Positions 36,601 through 45,327 of a stretch of 64,000 bases of DNA are shown here, in pieces. The notes under the pieces were generated by a model that had not been told where the DNA came from, made no database searches, and saw only the letters and a program-made list of their open reading frames with translations. Location of the stretch: NCBI GenBank assembly GCA_037447655.1, contig JBBHKE010000303.1, positions 1-64,000 of the forward strand, in the 5' to 3' direction. The translations under genes and the position numbers were made by a program. This DNA is from Zygnema cylindricum (Eukaryota; Streptophyta; Zygnematophyceae; Zygnematales; Zygnemataceae). The number at the start of each line of letters is the position of its first letter. Position 1 is the stretch's first letter.

Positions 36601-39600
36601 CTATTTTCTGCTGTATGAAATTTAGTGAGTCCCATTTGTTTTCTATCTTTGATTTCTACTTTGCTTGCATCCAAGAAAAATTTAAATGCATGGCTACATT
36701 TCCTCCGTTGTTACGCATACATCCCCGTAATGGCTATTGAATGAATAGTCATAGCAGCGAGACGAAAATACAAAAAGCGACATATTGAGAAGGGCAAGTA
36801 AAATGACTGCCAAAAATCCTTTAATAAAAGGTAAAAATTATAATGAGGTAAGGAGCTAAAGTGGAAGTGAGATGTCACATCGTGCCTTCGTTACATACTG
36901 CTCCGCCGCCCATATGATCCGGAAGGGTCGTTTGGCTCTTTCTAGCATAGGATGAAAGGGCAAGGTGTCCTTTTGAAGAAGATCTAATCTAATAACTGAA
37001 TGAAAGAATCTAAAACTCTGGGATAGAGGTACAGAGACACACATAACGAGAAGTAGAATTTTAGACTAAGTTATCTAGTCTAATATGGAGAGAAGTAGAA
37101 TTTTAGACTAAGTTATCTAGTCTAATATGAAGAGTATCAAGCAAAGAAGAAATAGGAAAAATTCAGAATTCTAACACCACCCCGCTTTGCTAGAAACGAA
37201 AGTCGGTTGAGGAGCGGTGAGCTTCAAATTGAGGCCGAGGAAGAGCCTTGGTCAGGAAATTCGCCATTTATAGAGTAGTCGGGCAGAGTAGTGGGGCAGT
37301 GGTAGAAGAAAACAGTTCCCGCAGCAATGGCTTTGAGAGTGAAATGATATTGTATGTCATTGAACTTTGTACGACGGTGATGAAGTGGATTGTTCATCAA
37401 GGAAAGGGCCTCTTGAGAGTTTCACAAGATAGTGGTGGCAGATGATGGACAGAATTGCAGGTTGAGGAGGGACTGACCTTTTTCATATCGAGGTATGTCA
37501 TTACCAAATCTTTTTTCATAGAGTTTTTTAGAACATTCAAGCAGAGAAGGTTCTTAATTTTCCAATCTATAACATTATCATCATCCGTGCCAACCACAAT
37601 GATAACCTTGCCGTCCATAATGCTCAACAGGTACCCTCACAACAAAGTAGTAGCTCTTTGTAGCAATTGCGTCACGAGTGAACTGATATTGTATGATTTG
37701 AACAACAATGATGAACTGGATTTTTCATCAAGGAAAGGGCCCCTTGAGAGTCTCAAAAGGTAGTGGTGGAAGATGATGGACAAAATTGCAGGTTGAGGGG
37801 CCGAAGCCAAAGAGCCTCATTGGTGGAGAGAGCCTCTTTGGTGGCATTAGTTGTAGACATACCTTGGTGGAGAGAGCCTATTTGGTGGCATTAGTAGTAG
37901 ACATATATTCAACTTCAGTTAAGGAGAGGACGATATTGGTTTGCTTTTGGGAGGCCCACGAGATAAGAGCATTGCCGAGTGAAAAACAAACGCCGTTGGT
38001 ACTACGACGGGAATCCAGGTCACCCCCCAAGTAGGCGTCGAAATGACCGACAGAGTTGGAGGACAAGAGCCGGTGAAGATGAGCTTTAAAATCTTGGTAC
38101 TTTGAACGCAGCGAAGAACCCTTTAGGGTACAAGGAGATGATCAGTGGTAGTTGGATACAAATTGATAGAGTAGAGTTGACCAACAGCAATAGGGAAGAC
38201 TGGACGGGTTTTATTCATTGCGTACATAAGGCTACCAACTATAGATCTGAAGTGGTCAAGTATATATCTAAGGATACGCCCACTATAGATTTTAAAGAGT
38301 TTAACATTGGGATCTAGAGGGATGGAGACAAGGGTAGAATCGACCATGGAAAATAAGGTTTGAATATCTCCTATATACTTCTCTTGGGAAATATAAAGAG
38401 TTTTAGTGGGACGATCACGACGAGCAAATATGCCAAGGCAATACTCTAATTCCCTTGGGTCTGTCACGAAGAAGTGGGGCGTAAGCATAGTTTGGACAAG
38501 TCGTATGAGGGAAAGAGAGGGGTTAGCGAAGAAAAGGTTGTCTACATATATGAAAAGTTTGACGTATTTTGGCTCCTTGAAAGAAGAGGCCAAAATCTAC
38601 ATCCAACTTGGAGAAGCCCTCACGAAAGAGGATGGCTTCAAGATGTTTGTTCCAAACTCGGGGAGCCACTACACTATTAGTAGTGGAGAAAAATTTGATG
38701 TCGGTTTGGGAAAAAACAATTGGAGAAAAATTTGACGTCGGTTTGGGAAAAAACAGCTGTAGCACCTTCATGAAGGGCGGAACCAATGGAGAAGAGATTT
38801 TTTGAAAGGTCAAGACAAGAACAACATGAAATAATTTAATGGAAAATCTAGTGAGTTGATTGCTTGTCGTGCAAATTTGTCCAAAAGGTGTTGCCGTGAT
38901 GGCCGCGCTGTTTTTAACGAGCATCATCATAGGCAGACCAAGAGGGGCAATTGTGGTTAAAAAGACAGATCTATAAGAGAGATAGTGGGACGCGCCGAAC
39001 TCGACTATAATCGAGAAAAAAGTCGTATTCAAGGCGTGACCAAATTTGGATGACGATGATACAGGACAATTAGGTTCGTTGGAAAAATCCATCACCAGAT
39101 TTGGAAGAGGGGAATGGACTATAGGTGTACTAAGGCTATGGATTGAGAGTCAATCCGTAGAGTCAATGGAAAGCGCACGGTGAGATTTTGGTGACTGTGG
39201 ATCATGGGTTAGACAAACACGTTTGAGGAGGAAAAAGGTCGTTGGCGGTTGGAAAATCGCTCTGGAAGGTCACACATGACCTGAGTAGAGATTCCGGCCA
39301 AAATTATGTCCACATCTATTTTGACGTGTAATTTCCCTAACAATCGTTTTTCATATTTTTTTTTTAGTACAGGTACTAGACGACAATGACATGATCTGGT
39401 GCACGAGAATATCGACAAGAGGAATTTGTTGAATTGCGATTGGGTGGAGGAAATGTGACTAGAGCTACACCTAGAATTGGGGATAATTTTCGGAGGAATT
39501 TTCGGAATTGCGATTGCGTGGAGAAAATGTGGCCAAGGCTACACCAGAAATAAGGGAAAAAAAATTGTTTATTTTCTTGGTGAAGTAAATCGGCCTTGAG

Positions 39601-42600
39601 AGATGGGATGGTGACAACTCTATAAGAGTTGTCGATAGATGAGATAAAGGCCAAATAGGATGATGGCGGACCGCCCAAGATGGCCCAAATGATGTTTTCA
39701 TGTGAGACAACAACACCAACATTTTTGAGACGACCGACACTCGATTTGATATTGATGATGTAAGCTTGAATACGTTCGGCGGGTTTTTTTGTGCTGTGCT
39801 GAATTGGAAGCTGAGAAATGTTTGTTTGACCAGGATTTGTTCTCTTTTGCCGTGGACAGTAGTGTCTAGGCATTGTGAGCCGAGGTGGAATCACGAATGA
39901 GGTGAAGGTGCGAGGGTTCAAGTGCGACGACCAGCCTAGAGTGCATAGCCGAATTTCAAGTGAGCCAGGCAAATTTAGCGGCGGCATCGGAAGATTACCC
40001 TTTGCTTTTGTTAATAAGGAATAACTGTTTTTCGCGTCGGAAAAGGTGTTCAATCTCAAATTTCGAGCCGTAGAAATCCATGACATTGAATTTGGCAACG
40101 GTATTCGAACTAATGGGGAGAGACCCATAACCTATTGAATGAGTAGTGATAGCAATGGATAGAAATACAACAAGCGATAGATTGAAAAGGGCAAGTAAAA
40201 TGATTGCCAAAAATGGATAGAAATACAACAAGCGACAGATTGAAAAGGGCAAGTAAATTGATTGCCAAAAATCATTTAATAAAAGGTAGAAATTACAATG
40301 AGGTAAGGAGCTAAAGTATTAATTGAGATGTCACGTAGTGGCATCGTTACAAACTGCCCTGCCCCTGCGATCCCGTAGGGATATTTGGCTCTTCTTGATA
40401 TAGGACGAAAGGGCAAGGTGTCTTTTCGTAGAAGATCAAATCTAGAAAGTGAACAAGAGAATCTAAAACCAAATATGAGACAAAGGTACAAAGATAGATA
40501 ACGAGAAGTAAAACTAGACTAGGTTATCTACTCTAATAACGGAGTTTAGAGCAAAGAAAAAATAGGAAGAATCTAGAATTCCAACAATGGCTCCACAATA
40601 TCTTCACAACAATCCTTCGAGTTAAAAATTGACCGAATACTGCCCTACGTACTATTTCCAAAATTCAATGTCCATAAAGTCCACATCCGGTTTCCAACAT
40701 TAAATGCTCAAGACTCGATCACAAAGATTCTTGACTTCCGATATCCAGTAGCCAGCATTTGGTTTCCAACATCCAGTTTACAATGGCGTTTGGTTTTGAG
40801 CACTGAATATTGTAACATTTAATTTGAGACATTCCGCCTGTGCAACATTCAATGTCCAATAACTGATGTCTAGCACTAAAATTTCAGCATACAAAATGTA
40901 AAAATATAACAATCAGCAGACAGCATATAAGTTTCTAGCACAAGGAAATTCAGCATTAATGTCAAACACTTAACGCTCAACAACTTCTAACCATATGCTT
41001 CAAACACAAAGTCAATTCCGTCATTCAATATCCAGAAATTAATGTTAAGCGTTACATGTTGAAGCATTCAATATCCAACATTGAAGGTTGACAGAATAAA
41101 AAAAAAACAGAAATTCCCCACAATCCAAATTCAATGTCCATATTATCCACATTCGGTGAATTAAATATTTAAGACCCAATCACCAATTTTATAGTTTCCA
41201 GCATTCAATACTCGGAATCTGGTGCCCAATATTCAGTTTCCAACCTTCAACCGCCAACATTTGAATTAAAGCATTAAAGGAATTAACATTAATTTCAGAA
41301 ATTCCGTCCATAAACATTCAATGTCCAGTAATCAATGTCTAATTCTAAGTTCTCGACAGCCAATGTCGGTGATCAGTTTCCAGCATAGAAATCTAAACAT
41401 TCAGTGTCTAACACTACATTCTCAGCAATGTCCAACCATAGGTTTGAAGCATTCAGTTTCCAGTAATCAGTTGCATTCATTATCCAGACTTTAATGTCAG
41501 ACATTCAAAGCCGAAACAACCAATACCCAACGTTGACCGTTGAATGGGAAGTCTTTAACATAAAGGAAGAATTTCTCAATATCTGGCGTCCAGAATCTAT
41601 GGTCCAGCTATGACCTCAACATCAAGTGCCCAGAATTCAATATGCATAATTTCAAAAATTTACTACCCAACACTCAGTGGTCAACATTATATCCCAACAT
41701 TCTGTGTCCGTAATTCACTGCCACCAGTATTCGTTAACCTACATTTATTCGACATTGAGTATTTATTTCCAAAGTTTGATATCCAAGATTAAATGCCCAG
41801 CCGTAACAGTTTAATATTCTTCATCCCGCATTTAGTATCTTACATTCAATGTCCAATATTCAAGATCATTTGTTCAAATTCCAATATTTTGGGCATCTAA
41901 AATATTTCCCAAAGTCAAATGTCCAACAAGAAGTTCCAATTTAAATGCCTAATATTCAACATCCAAGAAATCCAAAAAATTCTGCGCAGTATTCATAAAT
42001 GCCCCACTATTTTCGTTGACCAACATTAATTCGTCATTCCAATATTCATTTCCAACATTCAATTTCCAACCGCAAATTTTCAGCATTCCGAGTCCAGCCA
42101 GTATTCAGTATCCAACATTCAATGCCAAGCATTCAAGCTCCAATATTCAATTTTCAATAAATACGACATTCCAACAACAATATACCGTGTCCAACGTTTA
42201 GTTCCAAATTTTTTAATGTCCAGCATTCAGTGTCAAATATTTATCCTCCAAGAATCATTGCCAGACATTCCACGATTAACATCCCCAGATCCACCACTGG
42301 ATGCTCAACAATCAAGGTCCTATCTTTAGTATCGCAAATTTCCAGCATTTAATGCCCACAGCTCTAGTTTATTACATTCAATGCAAATGTCAGTGTCTAT
42401 CATTCGCTATCCATTACTTGGCTTAAAATATTCAGTTCCTAACACCCGATTTCCCATGATCAGTTCCCCACAGTCAGTGTCCCAAATTCAAGGCCCACTG
42501 TTCAATTCCCAGTCTTTAATGCCGAACATTTAGTGCCACATGTTCCACGTATTTCTTCAAGGCATAAACTTCAGCATTTTGAATGCCATTGATAGTGGTT

Positions 42601-44729
42601 CCAATAACAGGTATTTTTTTCAAAAAGGAACCATTAACAAAAGGTACAAAATCATCGGTTTAATCACCATCATCGTGCTCAAATATGCTCGGCATGTCTT
42701 GGTAGAGTTAGACAATCAAAATAGCAAACAAAAATTTAGGCACATTGTCCATATTCATGTAAATTTCACACATACTTGAAGTACCCAACGTCGATCCAAG
42801 AGGCCACAAAGCCTCCATCTGGGACAAACAGTTTCGCCTCCGGAAATACTTGTTTTATTTCGGCAGCCATTTGAGCCAAATCTTGTGGCCTTGAACTGCT
42901 GCTCACCGTCCTAAAATGGACAAATCCTCCATCGGAAGGCCTTGTGTCTGAAAACAAGAAAACGGACTCCCCATTCAGCCTCCTTCCCAGTCACAACCTC
43001 AGTACAGCTTCGGTACTGCCTTGGCTATGCCAGGATATAGGACTGTCTTTTCATTTTTTTTTTTATATTCCTTGACTTTTTAACACTAGTTACAAAAGTC
43101 TTTGGTTAATAACAGGAATATGTAGCTGATTTTGTACTGAGGGAAGGTAGAGAGAATAGCATGTGAGAGCCAACGGGAGAGGGAGGATGCGAGGTAGATA
43201 GGATGGGGCCAGAGGGAGAAGGAGAAAACGGAACAGGGTAAGAGGAGAAATAAAGGAGATGGACCAAGATTATTTTACTATGGTAGGTTTCATGTGCCTC
43301 GCCTGATGACTTATTTTAAAAGCAGCAAAACAAGATGTTACTCAAACGCGCAAGTCCTTGGTATAAACGTTTGTGCGATTAATTAGACGAATGCCTCATT
43401 TAAGGAAGGGTGCGTAATGTCAGGAAATCTCGAGGATAAGAAAGAAACATTCTATCATGCATTCTTCTTTGTTTGTAACACATTCACCATTAGTACATCC
43501 CATCGCTAAAAGAGTTAATGATTTTATAGCACTAAGAGCCATTTATCTTTTCGTGCAATAACCCAATTTTTATCACAAGATTGCTCTTGCAGACCCCTAA
43601 TTGTCAATTGCTGGTCCCAAAAGAACAATAGGAAAATTGTACACTGAGAAAAAAGATTAAAACTGCACGATAAGTCATTATTCACAATAGCATTGGAAGT
43701 TGTAATGAACCGACAAGTAGCGTTTGTGCTTCAATTTCTTAAACAAATGTGACCCACACTAAATCATAAGCAGACAAAAAACCATTCACCCAGAATCATC
43801 GTTGTCCACGCCATTTATAAAAGGATGACGTATTGTTCTATTTTGATTTTTAAAAAAGGGAGACAATGAAAACTGATTTCTCACCTATGTCAGACCAAAA
43901 CGGGGCAATAATTCGAATTCCACTCGAGAGGGGAAAAGGCGATGGAGTATAAGAGGAATATTGCCTGGAGGGAAAATTTTACGGGGTCATTTTCGTTGAG
44001 ATGAAGACAAAAGTGGAGCAGAAAAACGAGGTGCTAGTATAATTACGCATGAGCATGTCTAAAAAATTCATGTCTAAAAATAAAAACAAGGAATTCTCAT
44101 CAAATCGACAATTGTACATGAAAAGCTCGATGTTGAAAGTAAGAAAACACCTAAAAGAGATAGGTCAAAGGGAGGACAACGTGAACGAGAGGGGAGTAAA
44201 GACTTAGAAGAGTAAAAAGCAGAGAAAAGAGCAAGAGATAGAGAGGAAAAGCAGAAGGAAAGTGATATGATACGGCATCGGGAGAAAGAATGAGAGTGAG
44301 ACTGAAACAAAAAGTAAATTGATTGGCAAAAGACGAATCAAAAAGGATAGGCTGTGAGATGGAGATGGGGAAAGCTAGTGACAAAAATACAAAACGTAAC
44401 ACAATAGCAAAACAGGGAAAGTAACATTTAAAACACCAAAAAAATTCCATATATGCGTCATATGCGTATCAGATACGTTTTCCTCATACTCACTCGTCGA
44501 ATGTGAGATCGCCATTGTTGTTTACGAAGACACGTGTCGCCGTGTAATTGAAGAACGACATCGGAGTGGGCAGCGGTATGGTGTCACTGTAGGAGTCGTC
44601 ATTGCGAAAGAGCGTGGCGTCACCGTTGTCCGTACCGTACGGAATGAAGCTGGACCGTTGGAGGGACAGCACCTGTGGTAAGAGGGACAGGAAGAGGAGG
44701 AGGAGGGAATGTACGGAAGGAAACGACAT
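21158..44729 (-). CDS. Large secreted multidomain protein gene (NIDO, IPT/TIG, EGF, Ig-like, PAN, SPPP linkers); gene span
   Basis: Spliced gene on the minus strand, ATG at 44729 and TGA at 21158-21160. I joined 18 exons from 44729 to 23339 by GT-AG borders with compatible phases (6,051 nt, 2,017 codons), then a gap-containing proline-rich exon and a final PAN exon. Domain order: signal peptide; NIDO (exons 1-5); PKD-like and CARDB/DUF11-like (6); (S)PPP linker, IPT/TIG, EGF-like, He_PIG-type Ig and beta-sandwich repeats (7); a conserved extracellular block (8-18) with 'VYGDNPFTPEVEP'; second (S)PPP linker; two PAN-like repeats. Inference: an extracellular, probably wall-associated, adhesion or scaffold protein. 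No transmembrane segment was seen apart from the signal peptide. Intron 3 (6.8 kb) carries a copia element. Exon 12 and the joins after exon 18 are the least certain parts. I do not recognise a named orthologue. Confidence 0.8.
22150..22324 (-). CDS. Host gene proline-rich exon, cut by assembly gap
   Basis: Read on the minus strand: PPPPPRPPPSPPPSPPPRPP ... PPPSPPRPPRPPPPR, ending at a good donor A|GTAAGG (phase 1). It is the counterpart of the linker in exon 7 and connects in phase to the PAN exon. The upstream end is inside the N run. 22992-23020 may contain its start or another small exon (ttcgctttcag|AGACAATGG). Confidence 0.7.
22325..22991. other. Assembly gap (667 N)
   Basis: A run of N in the middle of the GGAGGTGGA/(S)PPP coding repeat. 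Long ORFs reported across it are translations of N. Confidence 0.99.
23339..23455 (-). CDS. Host gene exon 18
   Basis: Starts VEPPVPATLGLLLYNFGAGE, completing the FTPEVEP motif, and ends at TSNKNS|GTAAGA (phase 0). An open frame continues to about 23244, so a later donor is possible. I could not find a convincing next exon before the assembly gap; a candidate acceptor (ttcctcag at about 23204) leads to a stop in phase 0 unless it is very short. Confidence 0.65.
23622..23872 (-). CDS. Host gene exon 17: GSLPG...VYGDNPFTPE block
   Basis: Encodes GSLPGETFGSATWLIAARAN ... 'PTTYFVSGTLRYG' ... 'KITVEPQPRLSLKYFIQRNV', ending YGDNPFTPE. From memory this is a highly recurrent motif set in giant extracellular proteins of animals, protists and bacteria. 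Acceptor tcacag, donor GTAACA, phase 1 in and 0 out. Confidence 0.8.
24278..24434 (-). CDS. Host gene exon 16
   Basis: Encodes VEAQLQLTNSAPQSLTNISV ... 'FKDSNGVSADLLFVVGQPKL', a classic 'a.L.l.N....L.nv.v.l...d.nG' beta-sandwich. Acceptor attacag, donor GTACAG. Phase 0 in and 1 out fits exons 15 and 17. Confidence 0.8.
24800..25224. repeat. Intronic tandem array derived from an exon 15 donor
   Basis: Five to six degenerate ~70-80-bp units. On the minus strand each has 'aacggt.gtt.ttaaacagacaa.....ttacaGAGGC.GCAGTnAGTGCCTC'. The first unit is the real exon end and donor. The others lie in the intron following exon 15, and several keep GTAAGT- or GTGAGT-like sites (near 24820 and 25085). Confidence 0.7.
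25225..25460 (-). CDS. Host gene exon 15: CAEVTVVVKQT block
   Basis: Encodes GWNPSSVPPGSPALNIAKVQ ... 'SQDQAGTCAEVTVVVKQTIFITEAA'. Acceptor ttgacag, donor GCA|GTAAGT. The donor lies inside a short GAGGC/GCCTC inverted repeat, and this exon end has been multiplied into a tandem array in the next intron (24800-25224). Confidence 0.8.
25855..26106 (-). CDS. Host gene exon 14
   Basis: Encodes GMSQVEIDLFNEYFGVKDAP ... 'WTALFVESIADTSERGVLIS' ... 'FLTRWNG'. Acceptor ttctacag, donor GTGAGC, phase 1 both sides. Together with exons 13 and 15 it resembles the alpha-helical block found in unnamed large extracellular proteins. Confidence 0.75.
26592..27127 (-). CDS. Host gene exon 13 (helical Cys-containing region)
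   Basis: 178 codons: 'AIHIRNLLMRFPMGGLGIRQ', 'SCDQCVNAGLKGLVLCFLPEW', 'NCIHDAVSTAVGLIPNLLVKC', 'SGRRRRLLSSGGF'. Acceptor tgctgag, donor GTGATC (phase 1 out). A GA/CT microsatellite starts immediately after the donor (26460-26590). No named domain recognised. Confidence 0.75.
27272..27297 (-). CDS. Host gene exon 12: proposed 26-nt micro-exon
   Basis: Exon 11 ends in phase 0, but exon 13 needs two preceding bases. A strong acceptor (polyT ... tctatctcag) begins GCTTTTCACAC; a donor ACTC|GTAGCT 26 nt later gives AFHTILQH plus the two bases needed. This restores the reading frame. It is inferred from phase alone, and a different small exon or an unusual donor could do the same. Confidence 0.35.
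27402..27615 (-). CDS. Host gene exon 11 (Cys-rich)
   Basis: Encodes SGSCDAIVISGRWCYICDGL ... 'GAKACPLQPFPIPT', then a low-complexity 'VPVPVYIRPVYIPPPTVIQ' tail from a ggtaccggtaccg repeat. Acceptor tatgcag, donor CAG|GTAAAG, phase 2 in and 0 out. A second donor-like CAG|GTAAGG lies 23 nt downstream (27378), but the intervening segment has an in-frame stop. Confidence 0.7.
28129..28276 (-). CDS. Host gene exon 10
   Basis: Encodes ATNTELLLPTDNPNFVFVPE ... 'TSVLIPVRATPRVQSQLS'. Acceptor attacag, donor GTAAAC, phase 1 in and 2 out. The text fits the recurrent 'iPV.a' strand of the large extracellular repeat proteins this gene resembles. Confidence 0.7.
29167..29273 (-). CDS. Host gene exon 9
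   Basis: Encodes VPAPVVVVEPSYLSYEYVMA ... 'VYNVTNVGLIA'. Acceptor aaacag, donor GTAAGT, phase 2 in and 1 out. Fits between exons 8 and 10 without a stop. Confidence 0.7.
29463..29599 (-). CDS. Host gene exon 8
   Basis: Encodes VKYADGSTQVVPLFLKRQLV ... 'FVEEDTITLTLAFSTR', a beta-sandwich strand set. Acceptor tttttgtag, donor GTAGGA, phase 0 in and 2 out. Confidence 0.7.
30255..32590 (-). CDS. Host gene exon 7: SPPP linker, IPT/TIG, EGF-like, Ig-like repeats
   Basis: 2,336-nt exon. About the first 150 codons are PPPSPPP/PPRPPP repeats, the hydroxyproline-rich linker style of green-algal wall proteins. Next: IPT/TIG (PPSIFTSGGPITIIGSGF ... CNFTS); a six-Cys EGF-like motif (CPGTPPCSQKGVCSAGVC...DDC, about 31790-31880); an He_PIG-type Ig fold (WRLDSAPLGMTIDDLTGVISW); then CARDB-like repeats ('SFATITNTGGLDVTGVTVTV') and a CNA-B-like turn ('LAGATVSLTDSDGTVI'). 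Acceptor tttttcaag, donor GTATGT, phase 1 in and 0 out. The purine-rich plus strand here produces long false Gly/Arg ORFs. Confidence 0.85.
33219..33971 (-). CDS. Host gene exon 6: PKD-like and CARDB/DUF11-like domains
   Basis: 251 codons. 'GPYTVVEKVTQRVVLNGTAG', 'YDGCGNITVQWDLNYNG' and 'DTCGPYTLATAQLIV' form a PKD-like fold. 'DLNITNSVEP' through 'NILIKVGNKGPSNAYAVTARSVI' resembles CARDB/DUF11 adhesin repeats. Many N-glycosylation sequons (NGT, NIT, NGS, NDT) suit secretion. Borders ctcag and GTGAGT. Confidence 0.8.
34523..34690 (-). CDS. Host gene exon 5: NIDO end
   Basis: Encodes GGTYGQCGFDAGDGTNFYNF, then 'TSNVNIPGKWCFRI', the C-terminal NIDO motif (GFdaGdg ... SNv..pG.w.Frv). Acceptor tacag, donor GTGAGT, phase 1 both sides. 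Confidence 0.85.
35868..35992 (-). CDS. Host gene exon 4: NIDO second half
   Basis: Acceptor tttttttgcag, donor GTAAGT. Encodes QGTDRLNTFQTWLVW ... LYPENGLQWLSPSS, the 'NTFQ.vL' and 'LQW' strands of NIDO. Joining to exon 3 gives VGYFNQGTDRLNTFQ, as expected for the family. Confidence 0.85.
36735..37176 (-). repeat. 3' LTR of element H
   Basis: 442 bp, TATTGAATGAATAG...GAATTCTAACA. Carries its own tandem duplication of ~42 bp ('gagaagtagaattttagactaagttatctagtctaatatg', about 37050-37132), absent from the other LTR. The polypurine tract gcggggtgg (minus strand) adjoins at 37177. Confidence 0.75.
37177..38066 (-). pseudogene. RNase H and 3' region of element H
   Basis: Copia RNase H: 'FDAYLGGDLDSRRSTNGVCF', 'ALISWASQKQ', 'LTEVEYMS' (37878-38066). 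Below it is a direct duplication of ~125 bp (about 37330-37465 and 37675-37800, 'atcaaggaaagggcc.cttgagagt') and a shorter one (37820-37910, 'tttggtggcattagt.gtagacata'). Confidence 0.65.
38123..39095 (-). pseudogene. Reverse transcriptase of element H
   Basis: Copia RT in two frames. 'APRVWNKHLEAILFREGFSK' lies around 38590-38680; then 'KLFIYVDNLFFA', 'ELEYCLGIFARRD', 'YISQEKYIGDIQ' and 'SLMYAMNKTRP' (38123-38593). The active site reads YVDN instead of YVDD, losing a catalytic Asp. 38700-39095 has no recognisable integrase. Confidence 0.75.
39376..40128 (-). pseudogene. Gag of element H
   Basis: Begins MGLSPLVRIP at 40128, five bases from the LTR and inside the tRNA-like primer site; this aligns with MGPPSRVP of element D. 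A shifted frame carries 'FNVMDFYGSKFEIEHLF', the 'F.g.nY..W...M..lL' pattern of UBN2 gag. Later text ('IKSSVGRLKNVGVVVSHENIIWAILGGPP') is the 'l...g....ee.....L.gLP' region. Confidence 0.65.
40122..40132 (-). promoter_or_regulatory. Half-tRNA primer-binding site, element H
   Basis: GACCCATAACC directly abuts the LTR at 40133. It differs from the GGCCCATAACC of elements A and D by one base in this core; the flanking match is poorer. Confidence 0.5.
40133..40586 (-). repeat. 5' LTR of element H
   Basis: 454 bp, TATTGAATGAGTAG...GAATTCCAACA. Contains a ~60-bp tandem duplication ('atggatagaaatacaacaagcg', about 40154-40270) not found in the 3' LTR. Each LTR thus picked up a different duplication. 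Confidence 0.75.
40592..42540. repeat. Degenerate minisatellite, CATTCAATGTCCA-type, in intron 3
   Basis: Nearly 2 kb made of loosely repeated 14-20-bp words: 'aacattcaatgtcca', 'cagcattcagtgtc', 'gtttccagcattcaat', 'ccaacattcagtttcc'. Dozens of copies, all in one orientation, with variable spacing. It starts right after element H and ends about 240 bp before exon 3. The small Ser/Thr/Asn-rich ORFs in it are by-products. Confidence 0.75.
42776..42947 (-). CDS. Host gene exon 3: NIDO middle
   Basis: Acceptor ttttcag, donor GTATGT. Encodes TRPSDGGFVHFRTVSSS, then a helix (DLAQMAAEIKQVFP) and FVASWIDVGYF, the standard NIDO 'TW..VGYF' strand. Phases 1 and 2 fit both neighbours, although the next exon lies 6.8 kb away across element H. 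Confidence 0.85.
43885..43964 (-). CDS. Host gene exon 2: NIDO core
   Basis: 80 nt between ...cctccag and GTGAGA. It encodes QYSSYTPSPFPL...IRIIAPFWSDI, the IAPFWSDID signature of NIDO domains. Phase 2 in and phase 1 out match exons 1 and 3. Confidence 0.8.
44494..44729 (-). CDS. Host gene exon 1: signal peptide and NIDO start
   Basis: ATG at 44729, then a classic signal peptide (MSFPSVHSLLLLFLSLLPQV, cleavage near LSLQ). FIPYGTDNGDATL and 'TRVFVNNNGDLTFDE' are the opening strands of a NIDO (nidogen-like) domain. The donor GTGAGT follows GACGA (phase 2). The start is chosen because the ATG leads straight into the signal peptide. Confidence 0.85.
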
Positions 44730-45327
44730 TTGGACAGAAGTAAAATAAGAACTAAGGAACAGAAGGCATCGGAAGAGAGAGAAGGGTTAACGGGAAATAG
44801 GTCGGCAGGTAGACAAGGGATAGAGGAAGAGGTGGAGGGAAGTGGTGAGAAGGGAGAGCAGGAATGGGGAAAGTTCTGTCTTTTGACGTTTGACGATTAT
44901 AGGGTTAGCGAGTACGCTGTTCTTTGTCGTACTACTGTACAGTAGAGATCGGGTACATGCTGTCGTGTAAAATGCGGCAATATTTTTGGGTTTCGTTTTG
45001 TACGGTTGGGATGTACGGTCTAAGTTTTTCCGGAGCTAGGAGAGTTAAATTCACGGTCCGGAAGAACATAAATGCACTCAGAGCCACCAATAATTGGATA
45101 CCACACGGTTGTTTTTAGTCTTTTGCCTACCCTTTTTAATTTGTAATTTGCCTTTTGACTTTTGTATTGTACATTATTTATGGTGTTGTGTATCTTCAAA
45201 TTTCTAATTGTTACAAATTAGGTAAGATGGCCTTATATATCTCTCCCTAAACAACAAACGTTATAGCTATATATCTGGTGGGAGGTAAATGTCCTTACAA
45301 CTTTTGTGTGGGATTTCCCTACGGAAA
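44730..45327. other. Region upstream of the host gene
   Basis: Immediately 5' of the host ATG, so it should include its promoter and 5' UTR. I see no convincing TATA box and no other gene. Confidence 0.5.

Larger units (their letters stand above)
36735..40586 (-). mobile_element. Copia element H in intron 3 of the host gene
   Basis: Complete ends: LTRs at 36735-37176 and 40133-40586 (both TATTGAATGA...), flanked by a perfect 5-bp duplication atggc (36730-36734 and 40587-40591). It lies on the same strand as the host gene, inside the NIDO-splitting intron. Internal region: gag (39376-40128), RT (38123-39000) and RNase H (37800-38066). I find no integrase or protease between 39100 and 39370, so it is internally deleted. 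RT and gag have frameshifts. Confidence 0.8.

Noticed and set aside
40592-42540. CRISPR-like array
   Set aside because: Eukaryotic intron; words vary and spacing is irregular, with no constant repeat/spacer length.
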